A stretch of DNA of 64,000 bases from an uncultured Pelagibacteraceae bacterium (GCA_902620525.1 CACNIK010000002.1:173512-237511), one strand, 5' to 3'; numbered from the stretch's first letter, positions 22,237 to 30,737 are shown. Made by a program: numbers and translations. The notes: generated from the sequence alone by a model not told the origin.

Positions 22237-24668
22237 TAAGCTCTGAGTAATTTATTTTCGGCATCGTAAGGAGAGTCTTCTACTATAGAAGCCTCATGCA
22301 TTTTACCAAGAATATCAATTTTTAATTTTTTTCCTACTTTTGCTAGCTCAGGCTTAACCATTCCTAAAGCTATAGATTTGTTTAATCTAAATCCAAAATC
22401 ACCACCTGTAGCTCTTCCAACTACTGATCCATTATCGTAAATTGGATTATTTCCTAAAACATCGGCATCTGTAACACCATGAATCTCCATAGTTACCAAT
22501 TTATTTGAAAAGCCTTTTGCTCTCCATTTGTCTAATGCCGCACGACCTATAAAATCTCCCTTATTTGGATGGATAAATCTATCTAAACCAGACTCATAAG
22601 GAGAATATTCAATTGATAATTCTGTACCCACTAGTTTGTAAGATTTCTCAACTCTTAAACTATTCATAGCTCTTATACCGTATGGCTTTATACCAAATTC
22701 TTTTCCAGCCTCCATAAGTTGATCGAAAATATGATTTTGATACTCAATAGGGTGATGCAATTCCCATCCTAATTCACCCACAAAGTTTACTCTCATAGCA
22801 TTACAAGGCGCTAATCCAATATTAATATTTTGAGCACTTAACCATTTAAATCTTTCATTAGAAAAATCTGATCTTGAAACCTTTTGCATTAATTGTCTTG
22901 CTTTAGGACCGGTTACTACTAATACTCCCATGTTGTTTGTTAAATTTTCATATTGTACAGAACCATCTTCCGGCATCCATTTATGTATCCAATCATGATC
23001 AAGTCTTTGATATGCACCAGCGGAAACTAAATAAAAACTATCTTCAGCTTCTCTCATTATGGTAAACTCTGAATGAACCCCGCCTTTTGTGTTTAATGCG
23101 TGACAAAGATTAATTCTTCCTATTTTTTTTGGTAATTTATTAGCAACTAGTTTGTCTAAGAACTCCTCAGCTCCAGGACCTTTGATTCTACATTTTCCAA
23201 ATGCGGTCATGTCTAGCAGTCCGACATTTTCTTTAACATTTTTACATTCACGCTCAACATTTTTAAACCATTTAGATCTTCTAAATGACCAGTCATCTTC
23301 TTGTTTCTCTCCTTTTTCTGCAAAAAAGTTTGCTCTTTCCCATCCAAACTTTTGACCAAAAACAGCTCCTAGTTTTTTTAATCTATCATAACAAGGCGCT
23401 TGTCTTAATGGTCGACCAGCTTCACGCTCTTCATCTGGATAGTGAACAGTAAATACATTTGCGTAAGCTTCCTCATTTTTTTCTTTTAAATAAGATTTAG
23501 TTACATAAGCACCGTATCTTCTTGGTTCTACACCTAACATATCTATTGTTGGTTCTCCGTCTATAATCCACTCAGCTAATTGCCATCCGGCACCACCTGC
23601 TGCTGTAATACCAAAACTATGTCCTTCATTTATCCAAAAGTTTTTTAAACCCCAAGCAGGCCCAACAATTGGATTTCCATCAGGCGTGTAAGCTATTGCT
23701 CCGTTATAAACTTTTTTTACACCAACTTCTCCAAATGCTGGGACTCTTTTAATTGCTCCTTCTATATGTGGAGCTAATCTATCTAAATCTTCTTGAAATA
23801 ATTCATACTCGCTATCTTTTGAAGGTCCATCGACGTAACAACATGGAGCGCCTTTTTCATAAGGACCAAGTAATAATCCACCAGCTTCTTCTCTCATGTA
23901 CCAAGAGTTATCGCTATCCCTTAAAACCCCCATCTCTGGTTTACCTTCTTTTTTTCTTTTTTGAATTTCTGGATGTGGTTCAGTTACTATGTATTGATGT
24001 TCGACCGGCATAACTGGAACTTCTAATCCTACCATTCTTCCTGTTTGTCTTGCAAAGTTACCACTACAAGAAACTACATGTTCGCAAGTGATATCCCCTT
24101 TATCTGTCTGAACTACCCAGCCGTCTTTAGTTTGTTTTATTCCTGAGACAGTTGTGTTTCTATAAATTTCTGCACCATGATTTCTTGCACCCGTTGCCAT
24201 AGCTTGTGTCAAATCTGCTGGCTGAATATACCCATCTTCTGGATGCTGAATTGCTCCGACTAAACCCTCTATGTTACATAAAGGCCAAATTTCTTTTACT
24301 TGTTCCGGTTTTAAAAATTTTACATCAACTCCAATTGTTTTCGCAACACCTGCGTATTGATGATATTCATCCATCCTATCTTGAGTTTGAGCCAATCGTA
24401 TATTTGAGACCACACTGAAACCAACATTTTTTCCAGTTTCTTTTTCCAAAGATTTATAAAGTTGAACAGCGTATCTGTGGAGTTGACCAACAGAATAACT
24501 CATATTAAATAAAGGTAATAAACCAGCTGCGTGCCAAGTCGAACCAGATGTAAGCTCTTTTCGTTCAATAAGAACTACGTCTGACCAACCTTTTTTAGCT
24601 AGGTGATAAAGCGTACTGACGCCAACAACACCTCCACCAACCACGACTACTTTAGTTTTTGATTTCAT
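22236..24668 (-). CDS. Dimethylglycine/sarcosine dehydrogenase family flavoprotein
   Basis: 810 residues: an N-terminal DAO-type FAD domain ([30 protein letters not shown]) with [13 protein letters not shown], where the flavin-linking His of the family lies, a FAO_M-type middle, and a C-terminal GcvT/folate domain from about 440. That is the build of mitochondrial DMGDH and SARDH. They demethylate dimethylglycine or sarcosine, hand the carbon to tetrahydrofolate, and pass electrons to ETF. Genes for ETF and ETF-QO follow immediately, matching that electron route. Since sarcosine oxidase is encoded next door, dimethylglycine is the more useful substrate here, but sequence alone does not separate the two. 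Confidence 0.88.
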   Translation of the reverse strand: MKSKTKVVVVGGGVVGVSTLYHLAKKGWSDVVLIERKELTSGSTWHAAGLLPLFNMSYSVGQLHRYAVQLYKSLEKETGKNVGFSVVSNIRLAQTQDRMDEYHQYAGVAKTIGVDVKFLKPEQVKEIWPLCNIEGLVGAIQHPEDGYIQPADLTQAMATGARNHGAEIYRNTTVSGIKQTKDGWVVQTDKGDITCEHVVSCSGNFARQTGRMVGLEVPVMPVEHQYIVTEPHPEIQKRKKEGKPEMGVLRDSDNSWYMREEAGGLLLGPYEKGAPCCYVDGPSKDSEYELFQEDLDRLAPHIEGAIKRVPAFGEVGVKKVYNGAIAYTPDGNPIVGPAWGLKNFWINEGHSFGITAAGGAGWQLAEWIIDGEPTIDMLGVEPRRYGAYVTKSYLKEKNEEAYANVFTVHYPDEEREAGRPLRQAPCYDRLKKLGAVFGQKFGWERANFFAEKGEKQEDDWSFRRSKWFKNVERECKNVKENVGLLDMTAFGKCRIKGPGAEEFLDKLVANKLPKKIGRINLCHALNTKGGVHSEFTIMREAEDSFYLVSAGAYQRLDHDWIHKWMPEDGSVQYENLTNNMGVLVVTGPKARQLMQKVSRSDFSNERFKWLSAQNINIGLAPCNAMRVNFVGELGWELHHPIEYQNHIFDQLMEAGKEFGIKPYGIRAMNSLRVEKSYKLVGTELSIEYSPYESGLDRFIHPNKGDFIGRAALDKWRAKGFSNKLVTMEIHGVTDADVLGNNPIYDNGSVVGRATGGDFGFRLNKSIALGMVKPELAKVGKKLKIDILGKMHEASIVEDSPYDAENKLLRA

Positions 24669-24733
24669 AGAAATAATATGAAATCTTATTTTGAAGATGT
24701 TGTCGCGTCAAGCAAATCTAATTCACAAAGCAA

Positions 24734-26026
24734 TTATGCAGCTAAAGCTTGTTCAATATCTGCAATAATATCGTCAGGATGCTCAATACCGATGGACAAT
24801 CTGACGTACCCAGGTGTTACACCAGCTTCAGCCAACTGTTTGTCATTCAATTGACTATGAGTTGTTGATGCTGGGTGAATTGCTAAACTTCTAGCATCAC
24901 CAATGTTTGCAACATGATAAAGCAGCTTTAAATTATCTATAAATTTAGCACCAGCTTCTTTAGTTCCTAAATCCATACCAACTAAAGATCCATAGCCACC
25001 ATTCATGTATCTTTTAGCTCTTTCTCTGATTTCACCTTGGTGATTAGTTGGATAAATTACATTTTTCACTTTTTTCTGTGACTCGAGAAATTTAACCACT
25101 TTTTCAGCGTTAGAACAATGTTGCTTCATTCTCAATGCAACAGTTTCAAGTCCCTGTATAATTTGAAAAGCATTGAATGGTGACAACGGAGCCCCTAAGT
25201 CTCTTAATAAAACTACACGAGCTCTGATGGCGAAAGGAATATTTGCTCCAGTAAGTTTAGGAACATCTCTTCCCCATACTGCTCCATTGTAACTTGGATC
25301 AGGTTCATTAAACAAAGGTTGTCTCTTTGGATCTTTTACCCAATCGAAAGTTCCGCTATCAACTATTATTCCACCAATTGATGTACCGTGACCAGCGATG
25401 TACTTAGTTAAAGAGTGCATCACTACTGCCGCTCCATGTTCTAAAGGTTTACAAATTACAGGTGCTGCAGTGTTATCGATAATTAGCGGGATACCATGTT
25501 TTTTACCGATGTCAGCAACTTCCTTAATTGGAAAAACTCTTAGATAAGGGTTAGGGCAAGACTCACCGTAATAGGCTCTTGTTTTTTCATCAGTTAATTT
25601 TTCAAAGTTTTTTGGATCAGCAGGATCTGCAAACCTTACTTCGATACCTTGCATCCTCAATGTATTTTTGAAAAGATTTACTGTTCCACCGTATAAATCT
25701 GTTGAAGAAACAATATTATCACCAGCCTGACAAACGTTTTGAACACAGAAAGCCGACGCTGCTTGACCAGAACCCACTGCTACAGCAGCCATTCCGCCTT
25801 CTAAAGCCGCAACCCTTTTTTCTAACACATCACAAGTTGGATTCATTATTCTTGTGTAAATATTTCCAAATTCTTTCAATCCAAATAAATTTGCAGCTGT
25901 TTCTGCATTTTTAAATTGATAAGAAGTAGTTTGGTAAATTGGTACAGCAACAGATGTTGTTGCAGGATCAGCTCTATATTCACCACCATGCAAACCTATT
26001 GTTTCTGGATGTTTAATTTTACTCAT
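24734..26026 (-). CDS. metY: O-acetylhomoserine sulfhydrylase
   Basis: PLP enzyme making homocysteine from O-acetylhomoserine and sulfide (or methionine from methanethiol), in the cytoplasm. 430 residues, the long form typical of MetY and longer than MetB/MetC (about 380-400). PLP lysine is K208 in VMHSLTKYIAGHGT, with D184 (LIIDNT) to contact the PLP nitrogen. A typical SFRV-like C-terminus is seen as VRLSIGIEHPDDIIADI. The ATG is preceded by AAGGAG at the 3' edge of a SAM-V aptamer. A promoter, SAM-II aptamer and terminator lie further upstream, so expression should fall when SAM is high. Confidence 0.95.
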   Translation of the reverse strand: MSKIKHPETIGLHGGEYRADPATTSVAVPIYQTTSYQFKNAETAANLFGLKEFGNIYTRIMNPTCDVLEKRVAALEGGMAAVAVGSGQAASAFCVQNVCQAGDNIVSSTDLYGGTVNLFKNTLRMQGIEVRFADPADPKNFEKLTDEKTRAYYGESCPNPYLRVFPIKEVADIGKKHGIPLIIDNTAAPVICKPLEHGAAVVMHSLTKYIAGHGTSIGGIIVDSGTFDWVKDPKRQPLFNEPDPSYNGAVWGRDVPKLTGANIPFAIRARVVLLRDLGAPLSPFNAFQIIQGLETVALRMKQHCSNAEKVVKFLESQKKVKNVIYPTNHQGEIRERAKRYMNGGYGSLVGMDLGTKEAGAKFIDNLKLLYHVANIGDARSLAIHPASTTHSQLNDKQLAEAGVTPGYVRLSIGIEHPDDIIADIEQALAA

Positions 26027-26033
26027 TTTTTTT

Positions 26034-26090
26034 CTCCTTTTTTAGTACTTCGACGAAATGTCAGGTGTACAATACAGTTCAAATACCCGG
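26034..26090 (-). promoter_or_regulatory. SAM-V riboswitch in the metY leader
   Basis: Reading the minus strand from 26085, GTATTTGAACTGTATTG, then GTACACCTGAC, a short hairpin GAC-ATTTC-GTC, GAAGTAC and TAAAAAAGGAG match the SAM-V aptamer as I remember it from Pelagibacter. GTAC (26070-26067) can pair with GTAC (26048-26045). The aptamer's 3' end is the Shine-Dalgarno sequence itself (26039-26034), 8 bases before the ATG. Ligand binding would therefore hide the ribosome-binding site. Translational repression by SAM is established for this class; its action here is inferred. Confidence 0.88.
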
Positions 26091-26103
26091 TTTTTATTTA
26101 CGT

Positions 26104-26132
26104 AAAAAAAAACCACCGGCTAAAGCGGTGGT
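26104..26132 (-). terminator. Intrinsic terminator between SAM-II and SAM-V aptamers
   Basis: On the minus strand ACCACCG-CTTTAGC-CGGTGGT forms a 7-bp GC-rich stem with a 7-base loop, followed directly by a run of nine T. CGCTTTAGC (26127-26119), spanning part of the stem and the loop, is perfectly complementary to GCTAAAGCG (26152-26144), the 3' strand of the SAM-II aptamer. The two pairings exclude each other, giving a clear antiterminator switch. Confidence 0.93.
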
Positions 26133-26139
26133 CTAAGAC

Positions 26140-26195
26140 TTAACGCTTTAGCTGGATTTATTAAGCGCCCGCAAGTTGTTTTAACTCAGCGCTAA
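26140..26195 (-). promoter_or_regulatory. SAM-II riboswitch in the metY leader
   Basis: The minus strand reads AGCGCTGAGTTAAAACAAC, TTGCGGGCGCTTAATAAAT, then CCAGCTAAAGCG. This follows the SAM-II pattern: stem 1 GCGC(T)/(G)GCGC, the conserved TGA-TTAA internal part, AATAAAT, and the terminal AGCTAAA strand that closes the pseudoknot. The AGCTAAAGCG strand is also the antiterminator partner of the terminator downstream. When SAM is bound this strand is held in the aptamer and the terminator can form. Confidence 0.92.
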
Positions 26196-26198
26196 GTA

Positions 26199-26228
26199 AA
26201 TATATCAATTTATATGATTATTAGTCAA
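26199..26228 (-). promoter_or_regulatory. metY: Sigma70-type promoter of metY
   Basis: On the minus strand TTGACT (26228-26223), an 18-bp spacer and TATATT (26204-26199) each match five of six consensus bases. Transcription would start at about 26192, right at the first stem of the SAM-II aptamer, which strongly supports the assignment. The -35 box lies in a perfect 15-bp palindrome TTAGTCA-T-TGACTAA (26235-26221), which also contains the stop codon of the upstream VOC gene. Confidence 0.7.
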
Positions 26229-26231
26229 TGA

Positions 26232-26630
26232 CTAATTCTTCATTGTTTTCAGCTCTAAAACGTTACCGTGTGGATCCTCTATAAAGAATGTTTCTTGTTC
26301 CTCTTTTTGACCTTTAAACCTAGTGTAAGGATTATCAAGATAATTAACTTTATCGTGTTGTTCTATATTTTTCTTAATTTTATCGAATACATCTGAATTT
26401 AAATGAACTCCAAAATGAGGAACAGGAACTTTTCCCATATCTACATCATGCCTCTCTCTTGGAAGCTTAGTTTCAGTTTTGTGTAGAGTAAGTTCATTGC
26501 CCCAAAAATCAATATCAATCCACTTATCTTTTTCTCCATTACCTAATTTGCATCCAAGAACGTTCTTATAGAAATCAATAGCGGTGTCTAAATTACCTGC
26601 TGGGATAGCTAAATGAAATGGTTTGCTCAT
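26232..26630 (-). CDS. VOC-superfamily protein (glyoxalase/dioxygenase-like)
   Basis: 132 residues with the paired beta-alpha-beta-beta-beta fold of the vicinal-oxygen-chelate superfamily. The start is [28 protein letters not shown], with a possible metal His in the first strand. The second module has VPHFGVHLN near 71 and ends with [17 protein letters not shown], where the Glu is a usual metal ligand. Members include glyoxalase I, ring-cleaving dioxygenases and antibiotic-resistance proteins, and the exact reaction cannot be told. It lies upstream of metY on the same strand but metY has its own promoter. It is divergent from cysE. Confidence 0.8.
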   Translation of the reverse strand: MSKPFHLAIPAGNLDTAIDFYKNVLGCKLGNGEKDKWIDIDFWGNELTLHKTETKLPRERHDVDMGKVPVPHFGVHLNSDVFDKIKKNIEQHDKVNYLDNPYTRFKGQKEEQETFFIEDPHGNVLELKTMKN

Positions 26631-26688
26631 AATTTGTGACTTTATAAATAATTCTTTAAATTTTTCAAGTAGTCATTATATACATAGT

Positions 26689-27264
26689 ATGATCGATTAT
26701 TTAGAATCTATAAAATCTAGAGATCCTGCGGCAAAATCTTTAGTGAGTATCATTCTCACTTACCCAGGTGTGAAAGCTGTATTTTTTCATAAAATAGCAA
26801 ATTTTTTCTTTGTTGCAGGATTTGATTTAATTGCCAGAATTATTTCTCAAACAGCAAGATTTTTTACAGGGATTGAAATACATCCAGGAGCAAAAATTGG
26901 AAAAAATTTATTTATAGATCATGGAATGGGAGTTGTGATAGGTGAAACTTCAGAAATTGGAGATAACGTTACAATTTATCATGCCGTTACATTAGGAGGT
27001 ATTTCACCTAGTATCGATAGCGAGAGACAAAGGCATGAAAAAAGACACCCTTCGATTGGAAACAATGTTGTAATAGGATCAGGTGCTCAAATTTTAGGTC
27101 CAGTAAAAATTGGAGACAATGCAAGAGTAGCTGCTAACGCTGTTGTGGTTAACGATGTTAAAGAAAACGCAACTGTAATAGGAATCCCTGCTAAAGAAAT
27201 TAAAATTGGAAACAAAGGCACATTCAAACCTTACGGCGTTGATGACAAAGTAAAAGATGAATAG
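26689..27264 (+). CDS. cysE: Serine O-acetyltransferase
   Basis: Acetylates serine to O-acetylserine, the acceptor for sulfide in cysteine synthesis. The 191 residues suit the short EpsC/CysE type. ATG at 26689 is preferred over one at 26623: the protein then starts [17 protein letters not shown] as in relatives, and the 22 extra upstream residues look noncoding and overlap the divergent gene. Left-handed beta-helix hexapeptide repeats run from about 70 to 175 ([43 protein letters not shown]), including the catalytic DHG. The C-terminal tail is not the classic ...I type. The last 8 bp overlap msrB. Confidence 0.92.
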   Translation: MIDYLESIKSRDPAAKSLVSIILTYPGVKAVFFHKIANFFFVAGFDLIARIISQTARFFTGIEIHPGAKIGKNLFIDHGMGVVIGETSEIGDNVTIYHAVTLGGISPSIDSERQRHEKRHPSIGNNVVIGSGAQILGPVKIGDNARVAANAVVVNDVKENATVIGIPAKEIKIGNKGTFKPYGVDDKVKDE

Positions 27265-27634
27265 TAAAGATTGGGATAGTAATTTAACTCCTGAGCAGAA
27301 TTATATATTAAAACAAGAGGGTACAGAGCCTCCAGGATCAAGTTATTTAAATAACGAAAAAAGAGAAGGTACTTATCATTGTGCTGGATGTGGAATAAAA
27401 TTATTTGAGTCCAATATGAAATTTGATAGCGGAACTGGCTGGCCATCATTTTTTAAATCACTTCCGAATGTATTTGAAACAAAAACTGACAACTTGATTG
27501 GTTATCCAAGAACTGAATACCATTGTAAAAATTGTAAAGGACATCACGGACATTTATTTGATGATGGTCCAAAGCCTACAGGCAAAAGATATTGTAATAA
27601 CGGCACATGTTTAGTTTTTAAACCTAAAAAATGA
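27257..27634 (+). CDS. msrB: Peptide-methionine (R)-S-oxide reductase MsrB
   Basis: Repairs oxidised methionine (R-epimer) in proteins. 125 residues. Two CxxC pairs for structural zinc are present (C42-C45 and C90-C93), with SGTGWPSF near 58-65 and [19 protein letters not shown] at 98-116, where C113 is the catalytic residue. The sequence after it is NNGTCLVF rather than INS-x-SLKF, so C118 could serve as an extra resolving cysteine; that is inference. It overlaps cysE by 8 bp and the histidine phosphatase gene by 4 bp, placing it in a small operon. Confidence 0.95.
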   Translation: MNSKDWDSNLTPEQNYILKQEGTEPPGSSYLNNEKREGTYHCAGCGIKLFESNMKFDSGTGWPSFFKSLPNVFETKTDNLIGYPRTEYHCKNCKGHHGHLFDDGPKPTGKRYCNNGTCLVFKPKK

Positions 27635-28182
27635 AAAAAATTTTCTTATTTCTAATTTTTTTTCTATTCTTTGCTTATCAAAATTTAAGTGCGAAAGATT
27701 TATGGGCTGAAGCAAAAGAGGGAGATAAAATAATATTAATTAGACATGCGTTAGCCCCAGGAGGTGGAGATCCACCTGGATTTAAAATTGATGATTGTAA
27801 GACACAACGAAACCTAGATAAGGTTGGAATTGAACAATCAAAAGCTATAGGTAAATTATTTAAAAAAAATAAAATTCCTGTTGATAAAGTTTTAAGTAGC
27901 CAATGGTGTAGATGTAAAGATACTGCGAAATATGCTTTTAATAATTATTTTGAATTTCCTGCTTTAAATTCAACCTTTCAATCATCTTTTGCAAAAAATG
28001 AACCAAAACAACTTAAACAACTTCAAACATTTGTAAATAATTGGGATGGTGATGGAGGTAATTTAGTTTTAATAACTCATTACAGTATAATAACTGCTAT
28101 TACTAATGCAGTTCCTAGTTCAGGCGAAATAATAATAACAGATAAAAAATTTAATGTTCTAAGCACTATCGCTACAGATTAA
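27631..28182 (+). CDS. Exported histidine phosphatase family protein
   Basis: 183 residues with an N-terminal signal peptide (FLFLIFFLFFAYQNLSA, cleavage near residue 21), so it probably acts in the periplasm. The phosphatase core has ILIRHALAPGGGDPPGF, where the RH-x motif holds the phosphoryl-accepting His. CKTQRNLDKVGIEQSKAIG follows, then LSSQWCRCKDTAKYAF and the second catalytic His in LVLITHYSIITAIT. This exported branch of the phosphoglycerate mutase-like superfamily has no well-established substrate. The gene overlaps msrB by 4 bp and shares the TTAA of its stop with the convergent gene. Confidence 0.85.
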   Translation: MKKIFLFLIFFLFFAYQNLSAKDLWAEAKEGDKIILIRHALAPGGGDPPGFKIDDCKTQRNLDKVGIEQSKAIGKLFKKNKIPVDKVLSSQWCRCKDTAKYAFNNYFEFPALNSTFQSSFAKNEPKQLKQLQTFVNNWDGDGGNLVLITHYSIITAITNAVPSSGEIIITDKKFNVLSTIATD

Positions 28183-28520
28183 AAGAAAACAAAATATACA
28201 ATAAAGGCGATCAAAGCATATTCAAATACAGTTTTTATTTTAAGAAGGTTTTCTTGTCCTATTTTTTTACTTAAATAACTAGATAAAAAGAAAAAACTTA
28301 TATGGACAATAATTACAGCCACAGCAATTCCAATTAATGTTGCTTTAAATGAAAAGTTTTTGTAACCAAAATAACACGCTGCAATAAAAGTAAACCACGA
28401 TACTTTTGAAATAAAAACTTTAAACAATAATGCGGTTTTATTACTAAAAATTGATTGTGTTCTTATAAATGAGTAGGACCATATTAGCCCTAGTAAAAAA
28501 CTTACATATTTAATAATCAT
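28179..28520 (-). CDS. Small membrane protein of unknown function
   Basis: 113 residues with four hydrophobic stretches (about 2-16, 33-48, 56-78 and 96-113), so probably a four-helix inner-membrane protein. There are no obvious catalytic residues or motifs apart from a Lys-containing loop (LSSYLSKKIGQENLLK). It is flanked by the convergent phosphatase gene, with shared TTAA stops, and is divergent from ccdA, which starts 24 bp away. I do not recognise the family. It is kept because the reading frame is hydrophobic, well placed and fits the gap exactly. Confidence 0.65.
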   Translation of the reverse strand: MIIKYVSFLLGLIWSYSFIRTQSIFSNKTALLFKVFISKVSWFTFIAACYFGYKNFSFKATLIGIAVAVIIVHISFFFLSSYLSKKIGQENLLKIKTVFEYALIAFIVYFVFF

Positions 28521-28543
28521 TATGATAATTGTATCATTAAATT

Positions 28544-29257
28544 ATGTTAATTAAATCTTTCTTAGCGTTTGGCGCAGGTTTTATAAGTTTCCTCACCCCA
28601 TGTGTTTTACCTATAATACCTGGTTATATATCCTACATTACAGGTAAAAAACTTGATGAAATAGATAAAAACAAAAAAATTGTTTTAATCAAAACAATTA
28701 TTTTTGCATTAGGATTTTCTTTTGTTTTTATTAGCTTAGGAATGGCTGCTTCATTTTTAGGTAATGTTTTAATCTTTTTTGGCAAAGAACTAAGGATAGC
28801 TGCTGGAATTATAATTATTTTATTTTCATTAAATTTTATAGGTATATTAAATTTTAATTTTCTTAATCAAGATAAAAAAATAGACACGGGAAGTTATAAA
28901 GATAATTTCGTTTTCCCTTTTATCGTTGGTTCCGCATTCGCTTTTGGCTGGACGCCTTGTATAGGTCCTGTATTAGGTTCAATTTTAGCTTTGTCAGCTA
29001 CTGAAACAACAATAGTCAGCGGTGTGATATTACTCTCTTTTTATTCACTTGGTTTAGCAATACCGTTCATACTTTCTGGATATTATATGACAATTTTTAT
29101 AAACTCCAAAAAGGGGTTTAGTAAGCATTACTCAAAAGTTAAAAAAGGTGGTGGAATAATTTTATTGATCACTGGTGTTCTAATTCTTACAAATTCAATA
29201 CAGGTCATAAGCTATTATATTTTGACAACTTTTCCTTTTCTCACTAAGCTTGGTTAA
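28544..29257 (+). CDS. ccdA: Cytochrome c biogenesis protein CcdA (thiol electron transporter)
   Basis: Inner-membrane protein that moves reducing power from cytoplasmic thioredoxin to periplasmic thiol proteins, needed for cytochrome c assembly. 237 residues with six predicted helices. The two transport cysteines are in the expected settings: FLTPCVLPIIPGYISY (near residue 20) and FGWTPCIGPVLGSILA (near 139). Both proline-flanked motifs are hallmarks of CcdA/DsbD. The stop overlaps the ribokinase start by one base. The window also encodes a c-type cytochrome at 52.5 kb that would depend on this pathway. Confidence 0.94.
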   Translation: MLIKSFLAFGAGFISFLTPCVLPIIPGYISYITGKKLDEIDKNKKIVLIKTIIFALGFSFVFISLGMAASFLGNVLIFFGKELRIAAGIIIILFSLNFIGILNFNFLNQDKKIDTGSYKDNFVFPFIVGSAFAFGWTPCIGPVLGSILALSATETTIVSGVILLSFYSLGLAIPFILSGYYMTIFINSKKGFSKHYSKVKKGGGIILLITGVLILTNSIQVISYYILTTFPFLTKLG

Positions 29258-30156
29258 TGAGTGAAGTTACTGTTCTAGGTATATTTGTTGCAGACTTAAG
29301 TTTTTCAGCAAATAAAATTCCAACAACTGGTGAAACTATTCTTGGTGATAAATATAATATTGGTCCAGGTGGCAAGGGCTGCAATCAAGCAATAGCTCTT
29401 GCAAGATTAGGATGTAATGTTAACTTTATTTCTAAAATTGGGGATGATGACTACGGCAAACTTGCTTTAAATTCTCTTAAACAAAATAAGATAGATACAT
29501 CCAACATTATAATTTCAAAAGAGCATCAAACAGGAGTTGCAGGTATTCATGTTGATAGTAATACTGGACAAAATGCGATTACTGTTATCAGAGGGGCACC
29601 GGCGAGTTTTACCAAAGGCGACATAGACATTAATATAATAAAAAAATCAAAAATATTCTTAACACAATTGGAAATTCCAATAGAAGTAACATTGCATTGT
29701 TTAAAAGTAGCTAAAGAAAGTGGTTTAATTAATATATTAAATCCTGCTCCTGCATGTAAATTAGATAAAGAATTTTTTAGTTTAGCTGATTACTTTACTC
29801 CAAATGAAGCTGAGGCAGAATTTTATACTGGTGTTAAAATAAAAAATGAAAGTGATGCGAAAGAAAGTGCAAAAAAACTTTTAGCATTAGGGCTTAAAAA
29901 GGTAATAATTACTTTAGGCGAAAAGGGACTTTTTTATTCTGACGGTAAAGAAGAAATCTATATTAAGGCTCTACCATTTAAAAAAGTTGAAGATACAACA
30001 GGTGCAGGAGATGCTTTTAATGGTGGTTTAGCATATGCCTTATCAAAAAATAAAAATATTAAAGAGTGTTTAAATATTGCCAATCAAGTGGCAGGTTTAT
30101 CAACTTTAAAACTTGGGGCAGGTAACTCGATGCCTTTATTAACAGATTTAAAATAA
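29257..30156 (+). CDS. rbsK: Ribokinase (PfkB family)
   Basis: Phosphorylates ribose to ribose 5-phosphate with ATP. 299 residues. PfkB signatures are seen: NIGPGGKGCNQAIALARLGCNVNFISKIGDDDYG near 35-70 (signature 1) and VEDTTGAGDAFNGGLAYAL near 244-262 (signature 2, with the catalytic Asp in GAGD). FTPNEAEAEFYTG near 172 is typical of ribokinases. A related sugar or nucleoside kinase cannot be excluded. It overlaps ccdA by one base. No ribose transporter is nearby, so salvage of ribose from nucleosides is possible. Confidence 0.88.
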   Translation: MSEVTVLGIFVADLSFSANKIPTTGETILGDKYNIGPGGKGCNQAIALARLGCNVNFISKIGDDDYGKLALNSLKQNKIDTSNIIISKEHQTGVAGIHVDSNTGQNAITVIRGAPASFTKGDIDINIIKKSKIFLTQLEIPIEVTLHCLKVAKESGLINILNPAPACKLDKEFFSLADYFTPNEAEAEFYTGVKIKNESDAKESAKKLLALGLKKVIITLGEKGLFYSDGKEEIYIKALPFKKVEDTTGAGDAFNGGLAYALSKNKNIKECLNIANQVAGLSTLKLGAGNSMPLLTDLK

Positions 30157-30158
30157 GA

Positions 30159-30413
30159 TTAAGATAATAATTTATCTAGTTCACCACTTCTATTTGCAGA
30201 CTGAAGCTTATCATTACCACCTATATAATGATCTCCAATAAAAATTTGTGGAATTGTTCTCGCCCCATTAGTTCTTTGCAACATTTCTTTTGCTTTTGCA
30301 GGATCTTTCCAAATATCAAATTCTTCAATTTCAACATTTTTTGTTTTTAAAAGTGCTTTTGCAGCTTCACAAAATGAGCACGGGCTTCCTGTATACATGG
30401 TAACTTTTTTCAT
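30159..30413 (-). CDS. grxC: Glutaredoxin (GrxC type)
   Basis: Small dithiol oxidoreductase using glutathione, cytoplasmic. 84 residues. The active site is C12-S-F-C15, differing from the usual CPYC at both middle positions. The TIPQIFIG segment (near 55) with the cis-proline and the GGNDKL glutathione-binding motif (near 67) are standard. Replacing Pro by Ser in the active site usually changes redox potential; the effect here is not known. It overlaps the upstream gene on the same strand by 4 bp. Confidence 0.94.
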   Translation of the reverse strand: MKKVTMYTGSPCSFCEAAKALLKTKNVEIEEFDIWKDPAKAKEMLQRTNGARTIPQIFIGDHYIGGNDKLQSANRSGELDKLLS

Positions 30414-30730
30414 AATTTACTTATATCACTAATCCTTATTTTCTCTCTGATTTTTTTTCTTTCAAACTTAAATTTTTTTCTATGTTTAATACTAGTGTTG
30501 TGAACTCTTTTCCTCCAAAGTCTAAATGCAGAAGGTTTCAAGTTTTTCCTCATTATTTTAATTACATCTGACTCACTATTTCCAGTTTTCTCTTTTATTT
30601 CTTCAAAAGTAATTCTATCTGCCCAAGCAGCCCAAATGACCCAATCGGTTCCTTTCTTTTTAGGCTCTGGATTTTTAACTTTGGTTTGCGGAATATAACT
30701 TTTCTTCTTCATATATTCATATATAGTCAT
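30410..30730 (-). CDS. TIGR03643-type conserved protein (DUF2805-like)
   Basis: About 106 residues from ATG at 30730. The frame stays open to 30817, but that extension would overlap the divergent LysE gene and looks noncoding. The core WVIWAAWADRITFEEIKEKTGNSESDVIKIMRKNLKPSAFRLWRKRV resembles a small helix-turn-helix-like family found in marine bacteria and annotated as TIGR03643/DUF2805. The C-terminal tail is very basic (HRKKFKFERKKIREKIR), so nucleic-acid binding is plausible. Function is unknown. It is cotranscribed with glutaredoxin. Confidence 0.78.
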   Translation of the reverse strand: MTIYEYMKKKSYIPQTKVKNPEPKKKGTDWVIWAAWADRITFEEIKEKTGNSESDVIKIMRKNLKPSAFRLWRKRVHNTSIKHRKKFKFERKKIREKIRISDISKL

Positions 30731-30737
30731 AAAAATA

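Noticed and set aside
20656..24418. Several 60-90 residue open frames on the plus strand inside the etf and dehydrogenase genes
   Set aside because: They lie wholly antisense to well-supported genes, have no start signals and no recognisable domains.
26623..26688. Longer cysE start at 26623
   Set aside because: The extra 22 residues overlap the divergent VOC gene and do not look like a CysE N-terminus; ATG 26689 gives the normal start.
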